30,365 nt of DNA from a virus, in IMG/VR virus record IMGVR_UViG_3300017917_001379, positions 1-30,365 of that record; one strand, 5' to 3'. Under the pieces are notes generated by a model. It saw only the letters and a program-made list of their open reading frames with translations. It did not search any database and was not told the origin of the DNA. A program made the translations under genes and the position numbers. Shown here one piece after another: positions 1 through 6,781 of this stretch. Positions within the stretch are counted from its first letter, which is position 1. Each line of letters starts with the position of its first letter.

Positions 1-108
1 ATGATAAACTCAGTTCAGAGAATAAATTGTGACGAATGCTATGGTCACGGCGTTATCTTCTATGGTGACGAAAATGATTACTCAATAGAGCCTTGTGAGT
101 GTGTATGA
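1..108 (+). CDS. small cysteine-rich protein (35 aa or longer)
   Basis: An open frame starts with ATG at base 1 and ends with TGA at 106-108. It may extend upstream of the window, so the start is uncertain. The product has a C-D-E-C-x-G-H-G segment and a C-E-C pair at its end, the spacing of a single DnaJ-type or rubredoxin-like metal knuckle. The next gene begins at 105, overlapping the stop as ATGA, which suggests translational coupling. The function is unknown; it is probably a small early phage protein. Confidence 0.5.
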   Translation: MINSVQRINCDECYGHGVIFYGDENDYSIEPCECV

Positions 109-242
109 ATTACTCACAAGAACAACTAAAAAGAAAAGCCCACCTAGAAAATGGTGGGACACTTTCTAACTATGACCGCACACATTATCCAAAAGAACAA
201 CTAGAAAAGGCAGGGTATAAAAATGAAACTAACAATAACTAG
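105..242 (+). CDS. small hypothetical protein (45 aa)
   Basis: ATG at 105 overlaps the preceding stop (ATGA), and the frame runs to TAG at 240-242, overlapping the start of the next gene by 20 bases. The product is hydrophilic, rich in Lys, Asn and Glu, with a repeated K-x-Q-L-x-K-A-like element (residues about 5-11 and 30-36). No family is recognised. The tight overlaps on both sides are the main support that it is expressed; no Shine-Dalgarno is obvious. Confidence 0.4.
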   Translation: MNYSQEQLKRKAHLENGGTLSNYDRTHYPKEQLEKAGYKNETNNN

Positions 243-405
243 CATGAATGGGCAAACCTTTGACATGGAATTGCCAACAAAAGAAAATGTAAATTATTTT
301 ATTGACTTGTATCGCAAAAATCTCAAAAGAAATCAGAGAGTAAAAATTACTTGTGATTTACTTGGAATTGACGGGTATTTACAAGGCACAGCTCCCATTA
401 GATAA
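223..405 (+). CDS. small hypothetical protein (60 aa)
   Basis: A 60-residue open frame begins MKLTITSMNG and ends just before a terminator hairpin. It has a plausible short alpha/beta composition: a starting strand, a helix around residues 20-35, and a basic K-x-L-K-R-N-Q-R patch in the middle. A weak AAAGGCAGGG-like purine stretch lies upstream. It is the last gene of a compact three-gene run, and its function is not recognised. The terminator after it supports a real transcript end here. Confidence 0.55.
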   Translation: MKLTITSMNGQTFDMELPTKENVNYFIDLYRKNLKRNQRVKITCDLLGIDGYLQGTAPIR

Positions 406-414
406 ATAAAAAAA

Positions 415-486
415 GATCACACTGCTACCAATACTTTTTAGGGGTAGTGGTGTGCTCACTATTTATTTTTTATTTTATTTTTTAAA
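415..486 (+). terminator. rho-independent terminator
   Basis: A 15-position stem (415-429 with 443-457) pairs GATCACACTGCTACC with GGTAGTGGTGTGCTC, with two wobbles and one mismatch, around a 13-base loop. A T-rich tract (461-486) follows directly. It closes the small-gene run before the hesB promoter. Confidence 0.85.
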
Positions 487-522
487 ATGTGCATCATACA
501 TCTTTGAAAAATTTTCAGATTT

Positions 523-531
523 TGGTATAAT
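523..531 (+). promoter_or_regulatory. extended -10 promoter, leaderless hesB
   Basis: TGGTATAAT matches the extended -10 consensus TGN-TATAAT. The A of the hesB ATG (538) is the seventh base after the hexamer, which is where transcription should start, so the mRNA is predicted to be leaderless. No Shine-Dalgarno is present. Confidence 0.75.
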
Positions 532-537
532 GGACTT

Positions 538-867
538 ATGAAACTAACAGAAGAAGCAATATCAAAAGTAGCAGAATTAATAAAAAATGAACAAGTAGCT
601 TTTACTGACAAAACATTATTTTTGAGAGTAGCTGTACAGCCTGGAGGATGTTCTGGTCTTAGATATCAAACATATTTTGACTATGATATAAAAGACGGAG
701 ATCATCTAGTTAGATATAAAGATTTTGATTTGCGGGTAGATAAAATGTCCTGGCCATATTTAGATGGATCTACTATGGACTTTGTGAACAAAATAGATAA
801 ACAAGGATTTAATATAGATAATCCAAATGCACAGGGCGGATGTGCTTGTGGGGATAGTTTTAATTAA
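538..867 (+). CDS. HesB/IscA-like A-type iron-sulfur carrier
   Basis: The 109-residue product has the hallmarks of A-type Fe-S carriers. These are the P-G-G-C-S-G-L-R segment with Cys38 and a C-terminal G-G-C-A-C-G-D-S-F with Cys102 and Cys104, the three cysteines that hold a [2Fe-2S] or [4Fe-4S] cluster for delivery to apoproteins. Length is normal for the family. Such genes are known in phages of aquatic bacteria, where they may supply clusters to host or phage enzymes during infection. It is a single-gene unit with its own promoter, and its stop overlaps by two bases the stop of the convergent minus-strand gene ending at 864. The family is clear; the target protein is unknown. Confidence 0.92.
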   Translation: MKLTEEAISKVAELIKNEQVAFTDKTLFLRVAVQPGGCSGLRYQTYFDYDIKDGDHLVRYKDFDLRVDKMSWPYLDGSTMDFVNKIDKQGFNIDNPNAQGGCACGDSFN

Positions 868-1376
868 TCTTTTATATCAAAACTTTCTTTTACAAAATCT
901 GGAAATATTCTTATTTTAAAATTTTCTTTATGATCACGAACATGTTTAATAAATATTTTTTCTCCATATGGATGAACTCCATTTTCATTAACATATAAAA
1001 AATTTATTTTATTTTTTTTAAAATAATTTTTAGCCCAATCTATCATTTCTTTTGAAGGTAAGCTAGGAGCTTGTATAAACTCTACATATTTAATATCATG
1101 TATAGCGTTAAATTTCATAATAACTCCACAATTTTCAGGTTTCCATTTATCTGGAATATTTTTTATATCTAACCAAACGCAATTAAAAGTTTTACAAGGA
1201 TAATTTGGTCTTGTATCATATCTTGTACATCCATTATTTTGTTTTAAAAAAATACAAGGATTTCCTGGATATATTCTAGTACTATCTACAGTAAAAGTTA
1301 ACCACCCCTCACAACATTTAGTACATGTTCCACATGTTTTATTTTTACCAAATTTTATTGTTGAAATTAAATTCAT
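864..1376 (-). CDS. CxxCxxCC (YkgJ-like) metal-binding protein
   Basis: The 170-residue protein carries Cys15, Cys18, Cys21 and Cys22 (C-G-T-C-T-K-C-C), then Cys41, Cys50, Cys61 and Cys66 in a C-x-F-L ... C-x-x-Y-x-x-R-P ... C-x-x-F-x-C pattern. This is the layout of the putative zinc- or iron-chelating YkgJ family (PF03692), whose biochemical role is unsettled. The C-terminal 90 residues are alpha/beta and unrecognised. The start ATG overlaps the stop of the upstream gene as TAATG, so it is the fourth, translationally coupled gene of the minus-strand operon. It may share a role with the six-cysteine ribbon protein at the operon head. Family assignment is fairly sure from the motif; function is unknown. 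Confidence 0.8.
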   Translation of the reverse strand: MNLISTIKFGKNKTCGTCTKCCEGWLTFTVDSTRIYPGNPCIFLKQNNGCTRYDTRPNYPCKTFNCVWLDIKNIPDKWKPENCGVIMKFNAIHDIKYVEFIQAPSLPSKEMIDWAKNYFKKNKINFLYVNENGVHPYGEKIFIKHVRDHKENFKIRIFPDFVKESFDIKD

Positions 1377-2164
1377 TATATTTTTCCTTCAATCCATTTT
1401 TCTTTCTTTGTTTTGCTATCTCTATCTTTTTGCATTTTTCTATAAACACCACTCTCTAATCCAACAGATTCATACTCTATTATTGCTTCCATTAGTTTAT
1501 CATACATTTTACTTGTATTAGATTTTATATTTAAATTATACTTAGTTCTTTTAAATGGCATAATGGTTATAAACGGATCTCCAGATTTTACTTTAAAAGA
1601 TTTGTTGTCTGAGTGAAACAATGACGGTATATTTATTTCATGATGGATATCTGTATCAATAATTCCTGGCATTGGAGTAAAGTTTTGATTAAATGAATAT
1701 ATTGGTGGAATAACTAAAATCGAATATCCTTTTGGAGTAACTATAGACCATGGAGTTACTATTTTAATAGTATTTTCTACTTTTTTATTTCCTACATAAA
1801 AGTCTGTATATTCTAATAATTGTTGTTTTGAATGTTCTCCCCAATATAAATTATTCTTATATATACATTCATATTTATCTTCTAAATTATTAAATATGAT
1901 TTTACCATTGTCATTATATATATCTGATGTTATCCACATAGGCATTATATATAGGTTTGAAAAAAAATCTACTATTGCTGGACAAATTCTAGCAGTAGGA
2001 ATTAAATCAAAAAGAATATCTTTATTTTTTTGTTCTACTTTTGTTGGAATATTATTCCACCAATCTGGTAATAAATTTCTATATGGTTTAGGACAAAAAT
2101 CTAAATCTTTATCTAAATTATTTACTATGCTTGTAAAATAAATATTTTTATTTTTTTTAAAAAT
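1376..2164 (-). CDS. TPKGYS-family phage protein, paralogue 1
   Basis: The product (262 aa from the ATG at 2164) is a paralogue of the genes at 2157-2909 and 8934-9638. Shared landmarks are L-P-D-W-W near residue 33, R-I-C-P-A-I-V-D-F-F near 60, T-P-K-G-Y-S at 143-148, G-I-I-D-T-D at 167-172 and G-D-P-F ... P-F-K-R at 195-206. The pattern suggests a beta-rich single domain. It is reminiscent of the unknown-function family DUF6065, but this is from memory and uncertain. A longer reading from 2212 is open, but the start at 2164 aligns best with the paralogue and reduces the overlap with the upstream gene to 8 bases. No catalytic residues can be named. Confidence 0.75.
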   Translation of the reverse strand: MFKKNKNIYFTSIVNNLDKDLDFCPKPYRNLLPDWWNNIPTKVEQKNKDILFDLIPTARICPAIVDFFSNLYIMPMWITSDIYNDNGKIIFNNLEDKYECIYKNNLYWGEHSKQQLLEYTDFYVGNKKVENTIKIVTPWSIVTPKGYSILVIPPIYSFNQNFTPMPGIIDTDIHHEINIPSLFHSDNKSFKVKSGDPFITIMPFKRTKYNLNIKSNTSKMYDKLMEAIIEYESVGLESGVYRKMQKDRDSKTKKEKWIEGKI

Positions 2165-2909
2165 CATTTCTTTTTTCTTTCTGAATTTTCCTATATGCAT
2201 TTCTAAATCCATAACCTAAACCTAAATGAAGATCTTGTTTTTGTTCCCAATCATTCATTACTTTACTAAAATAATTATCATGTTCTATATTTTTCTTTAT
2301 TATTTTATAGTTTGTTTTTGTTCTTTTAAAAGGTATATACATTAAAAGAGGTGTACCACTTAATATACTAAATTGTTTATCATTACAATGTAATAAACTA
2401 GGATGATTCATTTGATGCATAATATCAGTATCAACTATTCCAGGCAGTATAGTAAAATTTTCATAAAATTCATAAAATACTGGCAAAACTAAAGTTGACC
2501 ATCCTTTAGGAGTAATTACATGCCAAGGACTATCAAACTTTATTATTCCATCTATATCTCTATCTCCAATTCTAAATTTATGATGTTCTAAAAATTGATT
2601 TTTATCATGTCCAGAAAGTTTTTGAAATCTATCATTATTATCTATATAGAAGTCTATTCCTGTTTTTTCTTTATTTAATCCATGAATTAATATGTTTGTC
2701 CACATAGGAACAATATATCCTTGATTAAAAAAATCTGGTACTGCTGGACATCTTCTTATTGTTGGCCAATTATTAGATTGATTTGGTATTTTAGTCCACC
2801 ATGAAGGAATATATTTTTTTGCAGAGTATGGAACTATATCTTTATTTTTTTCTAAATCATCTATAGAAGCATAAAACTTAATATTATTGTCTGATCTATT
2901 AAAAAACAT
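2157..2909 (-). CDS. TPKGYS-family phage protein, paralogue 2
   Basis: This 250-residue protein shares the order of motifs of its neighbour: I-P-S-W-W near 36, R-R-C-P-A-V-P-D-F-F near 53, T-P-K-G-W-S at 133-138, G-I-V-D-T-D at 157-162, and S-G-T-P ... I-P-F-K-R. The ATG at 2909 overlaps the upstream stop as TAATG, the junction used repeatedly in this phage; a GTG two codons earlier (2915) is a poorer choice. It is the second gene of the minus-strand operon, directly after the ribbon protein. Function unknown. Two tandem diverged copies suggest paired or heteromeric roles, or different substrates. Confidence 0.75.
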   Translation of the reverse strand: MFFNRSDNNIKFYASIDDLEKNKDIVPYSAKKYIPSWWTKIPNQSNNWPTIRRCPAVPDFFNQGYIVPMWTNILIHGLNKEKTGIDFYIDNNDRFQKLSGHDKNQFLEHHKFRIGDRDIDGIIKFDSPWHVITPKGWSTLVLPVFYEFYENFTILPGIVDTDIMHQMNHPSLLHCNDKQFSILSGTPLLMYIPFKRTKTNYKIIKKNIEHDNYFSKVMNDWEQKQDLHLGLGYGFRNAYRKIQKEKRNDF

Positions 2910-3109
2910 TACCACTTACCAATAGGGCATTTTGCATTTTCTAATGTTGTTTTTAATTTCATAAAACACCCACACTTTCTACATGTCTTTGTTTTTTGTC
3001 TAAACCATTCACAACCACTACAGATTTCAAGGCGGTATATAGAAAGTTCCTCTGAACTTCTAGGTGAATTAGGATTTATTAAATCCCATGGTTTCACATC
3101 ATCTGACAT
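2909..3109 (-). CDS. six-cysteine zinc-ribbon-like small protein
   Basis: The 66-residue protein begins with a K-P-W-D-L-I-N-P motif, then cysteines at 30, 33, 43, 46, 48 and 61 and an ending C-P-I-G-K-W. The paralogue at 11407-11643 has exactly the same cysteine spacing (3, 10, 3, 2, 13). This is expected to bind one or two metals, probably zinc. It heads the minus-strand operon and has a promoter with TATAAT seven bases upstream of the ATG, so it should be translated from a leaderless mRNA. Small proteins like this recur in aquatic phages, but I know of no assigned function. Confidence 0.8.
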   Translation of the reverse strand: MSDDVKPWDLINPNSPRSSEELSIYRLEICSGCEWFRQKTKTCRKCGCFMKLKTTLENAKCPIGKW

Positions 3110-3116
3110 CTAATCC

Positions 3117-3122
3117 ATTATA
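3117..3122 (-). promoter_or_regulatory. -10 element of leaderless minus-strand operon
   Basis: On the minus strand the sequence reads GGTATAAT, then seven bases, then the ATG of the ribbon protein at 3109. The extended TG is replaced by GG. It would drive the four-gene operon 3109-864. Confidence 0.7.
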
Positions 3123-3262
3123 CCTTATCCCTGATATTCTGTAAAATGCCATACATAGAAAATAATACATATTTAGACATATAGAATGTTTACATTCATT
3201 TATTGTCTTTAGAGGGTTTTAATATCTCTATTTTCGGCTTCGCTCTATACCGTCGATTTTAA

Positions 3263-3271
3263 TGTTATAAT
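3263..3271 (+). promoter_or_regulatory. extended -10 promoter, leaderless unit at 3278
   Basis: TGTTATAAT lies six bases before the ATG at 3278, so the transcript is predicted to start at or next to the start codon. The 168-base gap 3110-3277 holds this and the divergent minus-strand promoter and otherwise shows no gene. Confidence 0.72.
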
Positions 3272-3277
3272 TCTAGT

Positions 3278-3565
3278 ATGACCGCACATATATTACATAC
3301 CCTTAGCAACTCGTCTGTGACCCGTTTAACCCCGAATGGAACGCATTCTGGAATGGATTTTACAATTCAAAATGCGAACGATACGGGTTATATTTATGTT
3401 GGTGGAACAGATACAGTTTCATCTACTGATTATGGATTTAGAATTTTACCAAATCATTCTATTTCATTCGAACTACCTCCAAAAGATGCATTATTTGCGA
3501 TTGCATCTGTTAACGGAATGAAAGCAGCAGTAATTAGCATGAGTTTGGAAAGTCAGAATAAATAA
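3278..3565 (+). CDS. probable small virion protein (95 aa)
   Basis: A 95-residue beta-rich protein, high in Ser, Thr, Asn and Gly, with I-Y-V-G-G-T-D-T-V near the middle and S-F-E-L-P-P later. This resembles small beta-sandwich decoration or tail-appendage proteins, but no family is named. It is first in a leaderless unit and is coupled by a TAATG overlap to the next gene, also virion-like. Assignment as a structural protein comes from composition and context only. Confidence 0.6.
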   Translation: MTAHILHTLSNSSVTRLTPNGTHSGMDFTIQNANDTGYIYVGGTDTVSSTDYGFRILPNHSISFELPPKDALFAIASVNGMKAAVISMSLESQNK

Positions 3566-4029
3566 TGGCACGGTTTACCCATCCATCTATAGGACCGCTT
3601 GATGTATCAATTGACGATGGAAGTATAACTAGTACAATTCATACTTATTCACCAGTATGGTCTGGAACTGGACTTACATTTACTGGTACACCAGCAACAG
3701 GATCTTATATTAAAATTGGTAAATTAGTTACAATTCAAATAGATGTTTTATGTACTACTGTTACTAACTTTGGAACTGGACAATATTCTTTAACAATTCC
3801 ATTTGCATCAAAATATCATACAGATGTTTATGGAGGATCAATTCATGATGTTACTCCATCAGGTACTGACCATTATAGTATTAAAGGACATTTATCTCCA
3901 TCTAGCACAACAATGACAGTTTGGAATATTAAATCATCCGCAGCTGACGAGCCATTTGATCATAATTCTCCAATTAACTTATCAACTGCTGATAAATTTC
4001 ATATGTCATTCTCATACATTTGTGAATAA
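3565..4029 (+). CDS. beta-rich tail appendage/adhesin-like protein
   Basis: The 154-residue product has a stretch of the type Y-x-P-V-W-S-G-T-G-L-T-F-T-G followed by G-S-Y-I-K-I-G-K-L-V-T-I-Q-I. I recognise this as typical of C-terminal beta-structured domains of phage tail and appendage proteins. The ATG overlaps the upstream stop (TAATG), so it is translated with the 95-residue protein. It probably forms part of a receptor-binding or decoration structure. The domain-level resemblance is moderate; the exact virion site is unknown. Confidence 0.6.
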   Translation: MARFTHPSIGPLDVSIDDGSITSTIHTYSPVWSGTGLTFTGTPATGSYIKIGKLVTIQIDVLCTTVTNFGTGQYSLTIPFASKYHTDVYGGSIHDVTPSGTDHYSIKGHLSPSSTTMTVWNIKSSAADEPFDHNSPINLSTADKFHMSFSYICE

Positions 4030-4043
4030 TTTATTTCAAATAA

Positions 4044-4052
4044 TGATATAAT
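4044..4052 (+). promoter_or_regulatory. extended -10 promoter before holin-like gene
   Basis: TGATATAAT ends ten bases before the ATG at 4063, leaving at most a leader of about 3 bases. No Shine-Dalgarno is visible. Confidence 0.65.
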
Positions 4053-4062
4053 TTATCTCATT

Positions 4063-4329
4063 ATGACACCACGAGACTGGATTACAATGACACTTGAAAT
4101 TTTGTCAATACTTACTATAGTTGGTGTAGGAGTTAGGTGGACTGTGAAAAAATATGTAGAACAAATAATGGCAGAATTAAAACCAAATAGTGGATCCAGT
4201 ATGAAAGATCAAGTTACCAGATTAGAATTACGTATGAATGAAGCTGATCAAATGCGACGTGATATGGACAAAAAACTTGATAAGATGTATAATATTTTGA
4301 TTGATCACGTTGCTAAAAATAATAATTAA
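4063..4329 (+). CDS. holin-like single-span membrane protein
   Basis: The 88-residue product has one hydrophobic span at about residues 8-25, followed by a charged region with a predicted coiled coil (about 46-80, heptad-like R-L-E-L-R-M-N-E and D-K-K-L-D-K-M-Y). Size and topology fit small phage holins or spanin-like and DUF2746-like actinophage membrane proteins. The lysin candidate lies far away at 13191-13751, so lysis linkage is not shown by position. It has its own near-leaderless promoter and stands alone. The membrane call is confident; the holin role is inference. Confidence 0.55.
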   Translation: MTPRDWITMTLEILSILTIVGVGVRWTVKKYVEQIMAELKPNSGSSMKDQVTRLELRMNEADQMRRDMDKKLDKMYNILIDHVAKNNN

Positions 4330-4515
4330 TTACTATATATAATATATATTAAATATTTAATTTATTAAGATATTCTTTTTCTTTAATATATATTTCAATT
4401 ATACACTTGTTTCCTGGCTTTTTCAACTTATACCGTGGTTTTCTTTATAACTCTTTTATAACTTTTAATAACAATGTCTGGTTTGATATAGTTTGTACGT
4501 TTTTATATAAATTAA
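4330..4515. other. AT-rich intergenic region without a gene
   Basis: About 190 bases of very AT-rich sequence with a 14-base AT palindrome at 4348-4361 and two TTATAACT copies near 4446-4466. No open frame of note and no convincing terminator. It leads into the small RNA candidate promoter at 4516. Confidence 0.5.
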
Positions 4516-4524
4516 TGTTATAAT
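4516..4524 (+). promoter_or_regulatory. extended -10 promoter for hairpin RNA
   Basis: TGTTATAAT ends seven bases before the first base of the long hairpin at 4532, so transcription is predicted to begin at about the hairpin base. Confidence 0.6.
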
Positions 4525-4531
4525 TCCTTTT

Positions 4532-4590
4532 GCTGGCACTCAAGGTTGCTTCTACCCACCCCACTGCCCCTTGGGTGTCAGCCTTTTATT
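4532..4590 (+). ncRNA. candidate small hairpin RNA
   Basis: Arms 4532-4545 (GCTGGCACTCAAGG) and 4569-4582 (CCTTGGGTGTCAGC) form a continuous 14-pair stem with two G-U pairs, closing a 23-base pyrimidine-rich loop. The stem starts at the predicted start point of the promoter at 4516-4524 and ends in CTTTTATTT, a possible intrinsic terminator. A second promoter (4594-4602) follows at once for the next gene, so the hairpin need not be that gene's leader. No family match is recognised and it is not a tRNA. Confidence 0.5.
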
Positions 4591-4593
4591 TAA

Positions 4594-4602
4594 TGGTATA
4601 AT
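4594..4602 (+). promoter_or_regulatory. extended -10 promoter, leaderless gene at 4610
   Basis: TGGTATAAT lies seven bases before the ATG at 4610. This decides the start: an upstream in-frame TTG at 4571 lies inside the hairpin arm and before the promoter. Confidence 0.75.
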
Positions 4603-4609
4603 CTGTTTT

Positions 4610-5005
4610 ATGTGTACACCAGAAACAGAAAAATATGGAGCAACCCCAGCAAATATACAATGGACAGTTGTTCGTGGTGATACTGCTAAATTACAAATTC
4701 AATTTTTAGAAGATGACGAAGTCACTGGCTTTGACACTGATGGCTGGACGTATAAAGCAACATCTTATGATCCAAATGGTGATATTTTAGATGATTTAAC
4801 AGTTGATGCTGAAGGACATTCAGTAACAATAATTGCCCCAGCATCTATTACAGAAAATTGGGGAACTAGTTATAAATCTGTTGTTACAGAACTTTCATTT
4901 GATTTATCTGTAACTATTGTAGATGGTTTAGAAACAACTATATGGACTCCAGTTATCGGTACGATTTGTGTTTTGGGTGATGTTACTCCAGGAGGTAGCT
5001 TATAA
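4610..5005 (+). CDS. RGDT-motif appendage protein, copy 1
   Basis: From the leaderless ATG at 4610 the product is 131 residues. After a short N-terminal arm comes W-T-V-V-R-G-D-T-A-K-L-Q-I-Q-F, a beta domain opening also seen at 5851 (Y-R-G-D-T-F-Q-F) and 14394 (V-K-G-D-T-A-S-F). The layout is like the N-terminal domain of BppU-type baseplate proteins, a beta-sandwich of about 120 residues. Each copy is followed by a small gene starting on its stop codon; here it is the 28-residue gene at 5005. Probably a tail-tip or baseplate part; the RGDT residues sit in a conserved turn. Confidence 0.62.
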   Translation: MCTPETEKYGATPANIQWTVVRGDTAKLQIQFLEDDEVTGFDTDGWTYKATSYDPNGDILDDLTVDAEGHSVTIIAPASITENWGTSYKSVVTELSFDLSVTIVDGLETTIWTPVIGTICVLGDVTPGGSL

Positions 5006-5091
5006 TGCCAGTAGTTAAAATATCAGTATCACAAGATAATTTACCTCCAGTTATTAAAATTGGAAATAAGGTTTTTAAGGTAAAGAAGTAG
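5005..5091 (+). CDS. 28-residue partner of RGDT protein
   Basis: ATG at 5005 overlaps the preceding stop (TAATG) and the frame ends with TAG at 5089-5091. The product starts MPVVKISVSQDN and ends with V-F-K-V-K-K. Its beginning resembles the starts of the partners at 6213 (M-P-T-V-L-V-N-N-D-D) and 14810 (M-A-S-V-A-I-Y-D-N). Position and this shared start support it as real despite its size. Function unknown; possibly a short strand that docks to the RGDT protein. Confidence 0.5.
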   Translation: MPVVKISVSQDNLPPVIKIGNKVFKVKK

Positions 5092-5100
5092 GTAAAGTTC

Positions 5101-5826
5101 ATGGCGCAAATCATGGATTTTCCAAATTCTTCAAAGAATAAAAAAAAGTATTCTGATAATGTAGTAAAAGATACTGACTTAATTGTAGATCCAGAAATGT
5201 TTATAGCAGTACCTGGACCTCAAGGAGAACGTGGTCCAATTGGTCCCAAAGGAGATACTGGTCCGCAAGGAGAACAAGGTCCTAAAGGAGATAAAGGCGA
5301 TCCTGGACTTAATGGCAAAGATGGTCGTGATGGAAAAAATATTTTATCTCCATCAGAACAAAATATAGGTTGGGCTTTATATGATAATCTAAATAAATAT
5401 ATATATAGATTAGGTGCAAATCGTGGGGAAGATGGATGGGTAAATTTTTCTGTTGATGGAAATGGCAAAAATACTAATGAAAAATTTTTACCAAAAGAAT
5501 CAGTTGGTTTATGTAATATAGAAATAAAAAGATTAAATTTTAAAACATTAAATATAGGTTCAATTATAACAGTTCGTTATAATATAGAATTAACAACATT
5601 ATCTAATAATACAGAAGTATGGTTTAGAACATTATCTAAAAATGAAGATACATCTCCAACAACATATTTAGGTTGTTTAAAATATCAATTTTCATATGAT
5701 ATTTCTATGCAACATACTATATTTTTAGAAAATAGGGAGATGCAGCTTTTTGGTGGTATACCCCAAATTAGAACAGATCATGATGCAGAAATGATAGTAA
5801 AATCCATACATATTGCAGTGTCATAA
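5101..5826 (+). CDS. collagen-like tail fibre protein
   Basis: The 241-residue protein has an N-terminal anchor (1-38), 14 uninterrupted Gly-X-Y triplets (about 39-80, for example G-P-K-G-D-T-G-P-Q-G), and a C-terminal beta-rich domain of about 160 residues. Phage collagen-like segments form rigid trimeric rods between an attachment domain and a receptor-binding or trimerising head. It lies nine bases after the small 5005 gene, with only a weak purine stretch before the start. The next gene's promoter follows its stop. A fibre role is well supported; the receptor is unknown. Confidence 0.82.
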   Translation: MAQIMDFPNSSKNKKKYSDNVVKDTDLIVDPEMFIAVPGPQGERGPIGPKGDTGPQGEQGPKGDKGDPGLNGKDGRDGKNILSPSEQNIGWALYDNLNKYIYRLGANRGEDGWVNFSVDGNGKNTNEKFLPKESVGLCNIEIKRLNFKTLNIGSIITVRYNIELTTLSNNTEVWFRTLSKNEDTSPTTYLGCLKYQFSYDISMQHTIFLENREMQLFGGIPQIRTDHDAEMIVKSIHIAVS

Positions 5827-5835
5827 TGGTATAAT
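5827..5835 (+). promoter_or_regulatory. extended -10 promoter with short leader and SD
   Basis: TGGTATAAT lies 15 bases before the ATG at 5851, with AGGAGG at 5841-5846 in between. The predicted start point falls at about the SD itself, giving a leader of only about 10 bases. Confidence 0.65.
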
Positions 5836-5850
5836 AAAGCAGGAGGAATA

Positions 5851-6213
5851 ATGGCATTTCCAGGAACATATAATTTTAGTTACTATCGTGGAGACACATT
5901 TCAATTTGTTATAAGGCCAAAGACAGCCAATGGTGGATCATTTTCTTTAGATGACTATGCAGGCAATGCTGTTTTTACAATATCTACATCAAGAGGTCCT
6001 TCTGGGGTTGCCAATCAAGTTACTGCCACCGCTGTTATTGATACTGCAGAAGATATAGTTACATGCACAATAGAGCCAGATCAAGGAAGAGAGCTTGAAG
6101 GCGGTACAACATATGTATATGACGTTCAGATAGATAATGGTGCAGATGTAATATATACTCTTTTAACTGGAACAATAACAGTTACAGATGATATTACAGG
6201 GGCAACAATATAA
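5851..6213 (+). CDS. RGDT-motif (BppU-like) appendage protein, copy 2
   Basis: The 120-residue product starts MAFPGTYNFSYY and then R-G-D-T-F-Q-F-V-I-R-P, followed by alternating strands and an ending T-G-T-I-T-V-T-D-D-I-T-G. It fits the compact beta-sandwich seen in BppU-type N-terminal domains of baseplate upper proteins, and is a paralogue of 4610-5005 and 14394-14810. A strong Shine-Dalgarno AGGAGG precedes it. Its stop is shared with the start of the 6213 gene (TAATG). Likely a small baseplate or tail-tip subunit. Confidence 0.66.
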   Translation: MAFPGTYNFSYYRGDTFQFVIRPKTANGGSFSLDDYAGNAVFTISTSRGPSGVANQVTATAVIDTAEDIVTCTIEPDQGRELEGGTTYVYDVQIDNGADVIYTLLTGTITVTDDITGATI

Positions 6214-6773
6214 TGCCAACAGTATTAGTAAATAATGATGATTTAACTGTTTTAGGTCCTCCAGAAACCACAGAAGTTTTAGTTGATATTGGTCCAAAAG
6301 GTGACCGTGGTAGTCAAATTTTTGTTGGATTGGGAAATCCAAATTCAGTATCTATTGGACAAACTCCAGAACTTAATGATATTTATATAAATGCAACGCC
6401 AGGTACAGAATACTCTTATTTATACCAGTATGTTTCTGAACCAGGTGGAAATACGTGGGTAGAGGTTTTAAAAATTAGTCCAACAATATATGCAAAACTA
6501 CATACAGTATCTTTTGTAGATGGCGCTGGAACTGTAGAAATTCCAATATCAGATATTACATCTATAAGTGGTGGAGATCTAGATCCAGAAAATTTTAATA
6601 TTCAATATCAGATAACTGGAAGCAATCCAATATCTTCGGCTATGGCTATTCCATCAATAACTGGTGGAGATACAAACTTAGAAATAAATATATCTGCTAT
6701 GGAATATGATGGAGGTTGGCAGAATATAGATGAGAATAGAACAGTTCATATTTTCATCTCAATTATGCTATAA
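6213..6773 (+). CDS. tail appendage protein, RGDT partner (186 aa)
   Basis: The protein begins M-P-T-V-L-V-N-N-D-D, like the partners of the other two RGDT genes, then has a single collagen-like remnant G-P-K-G-D-R-G at about 27-33. A beta-rich region of about 150 residues containing G-x-x-W-V-E-V-L-K follows. This organisation (short anchor, Gly-X-Y linker, beta domain) is that of a small fibre. The start overlaps the upstream stop (TAATG). The terminal TAA lies inside the -10 element of the next promoter. Confidence 0.6.
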   Translation: MPTVLVNNDDLTVLGPPETTEVLVDIGPKGDRGSQIFVGLGNPNSVSIGQTPELNDIYINATPGTEYSYLYQYVSEPGGNTWVEVLKISPTIYAKLHTVSFVDGAGTVEIPISDITSISGGDLDPENFNIQYQITGSNPISSAMAIPSITGGDTNLEINISAMEYDGGWQNIDENRTVHIFISIML

Positions 6774-6774
6774 T
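6766..6774 (+). promoter_or_regulatory. extended -10 promoter, leaderless fibre gene
   Basis: TGCTATAAT overlaps the last codons and stop of the upstream gene. ATG 6782 lies seven bases after it, so the fibre mRNA is predicted leaderless. Confidence 0.72.
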
Positions 6775-6781
6775 AAACATT

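Noticed and set aside
4348-4361. ATTAAATATTTAAT palindrome as an operator
   Set aside because: AT-only palindrome in a very AT-rich stretch; expected by chance.
4571-4609. TTG-initiated N-terminal extension of the 4610 protein
   Set aside because: It lies in the 3' arm of the hairpin and upstream of the promoter start point; the ATG at 4610 fits the leaderless pattern.
5220-5468. Minus-strand open frame with Pro/Ser-rich repeats
   Set aside because: It is the antisense of the Gly-X-Y repeats of the collagen-like fibre.
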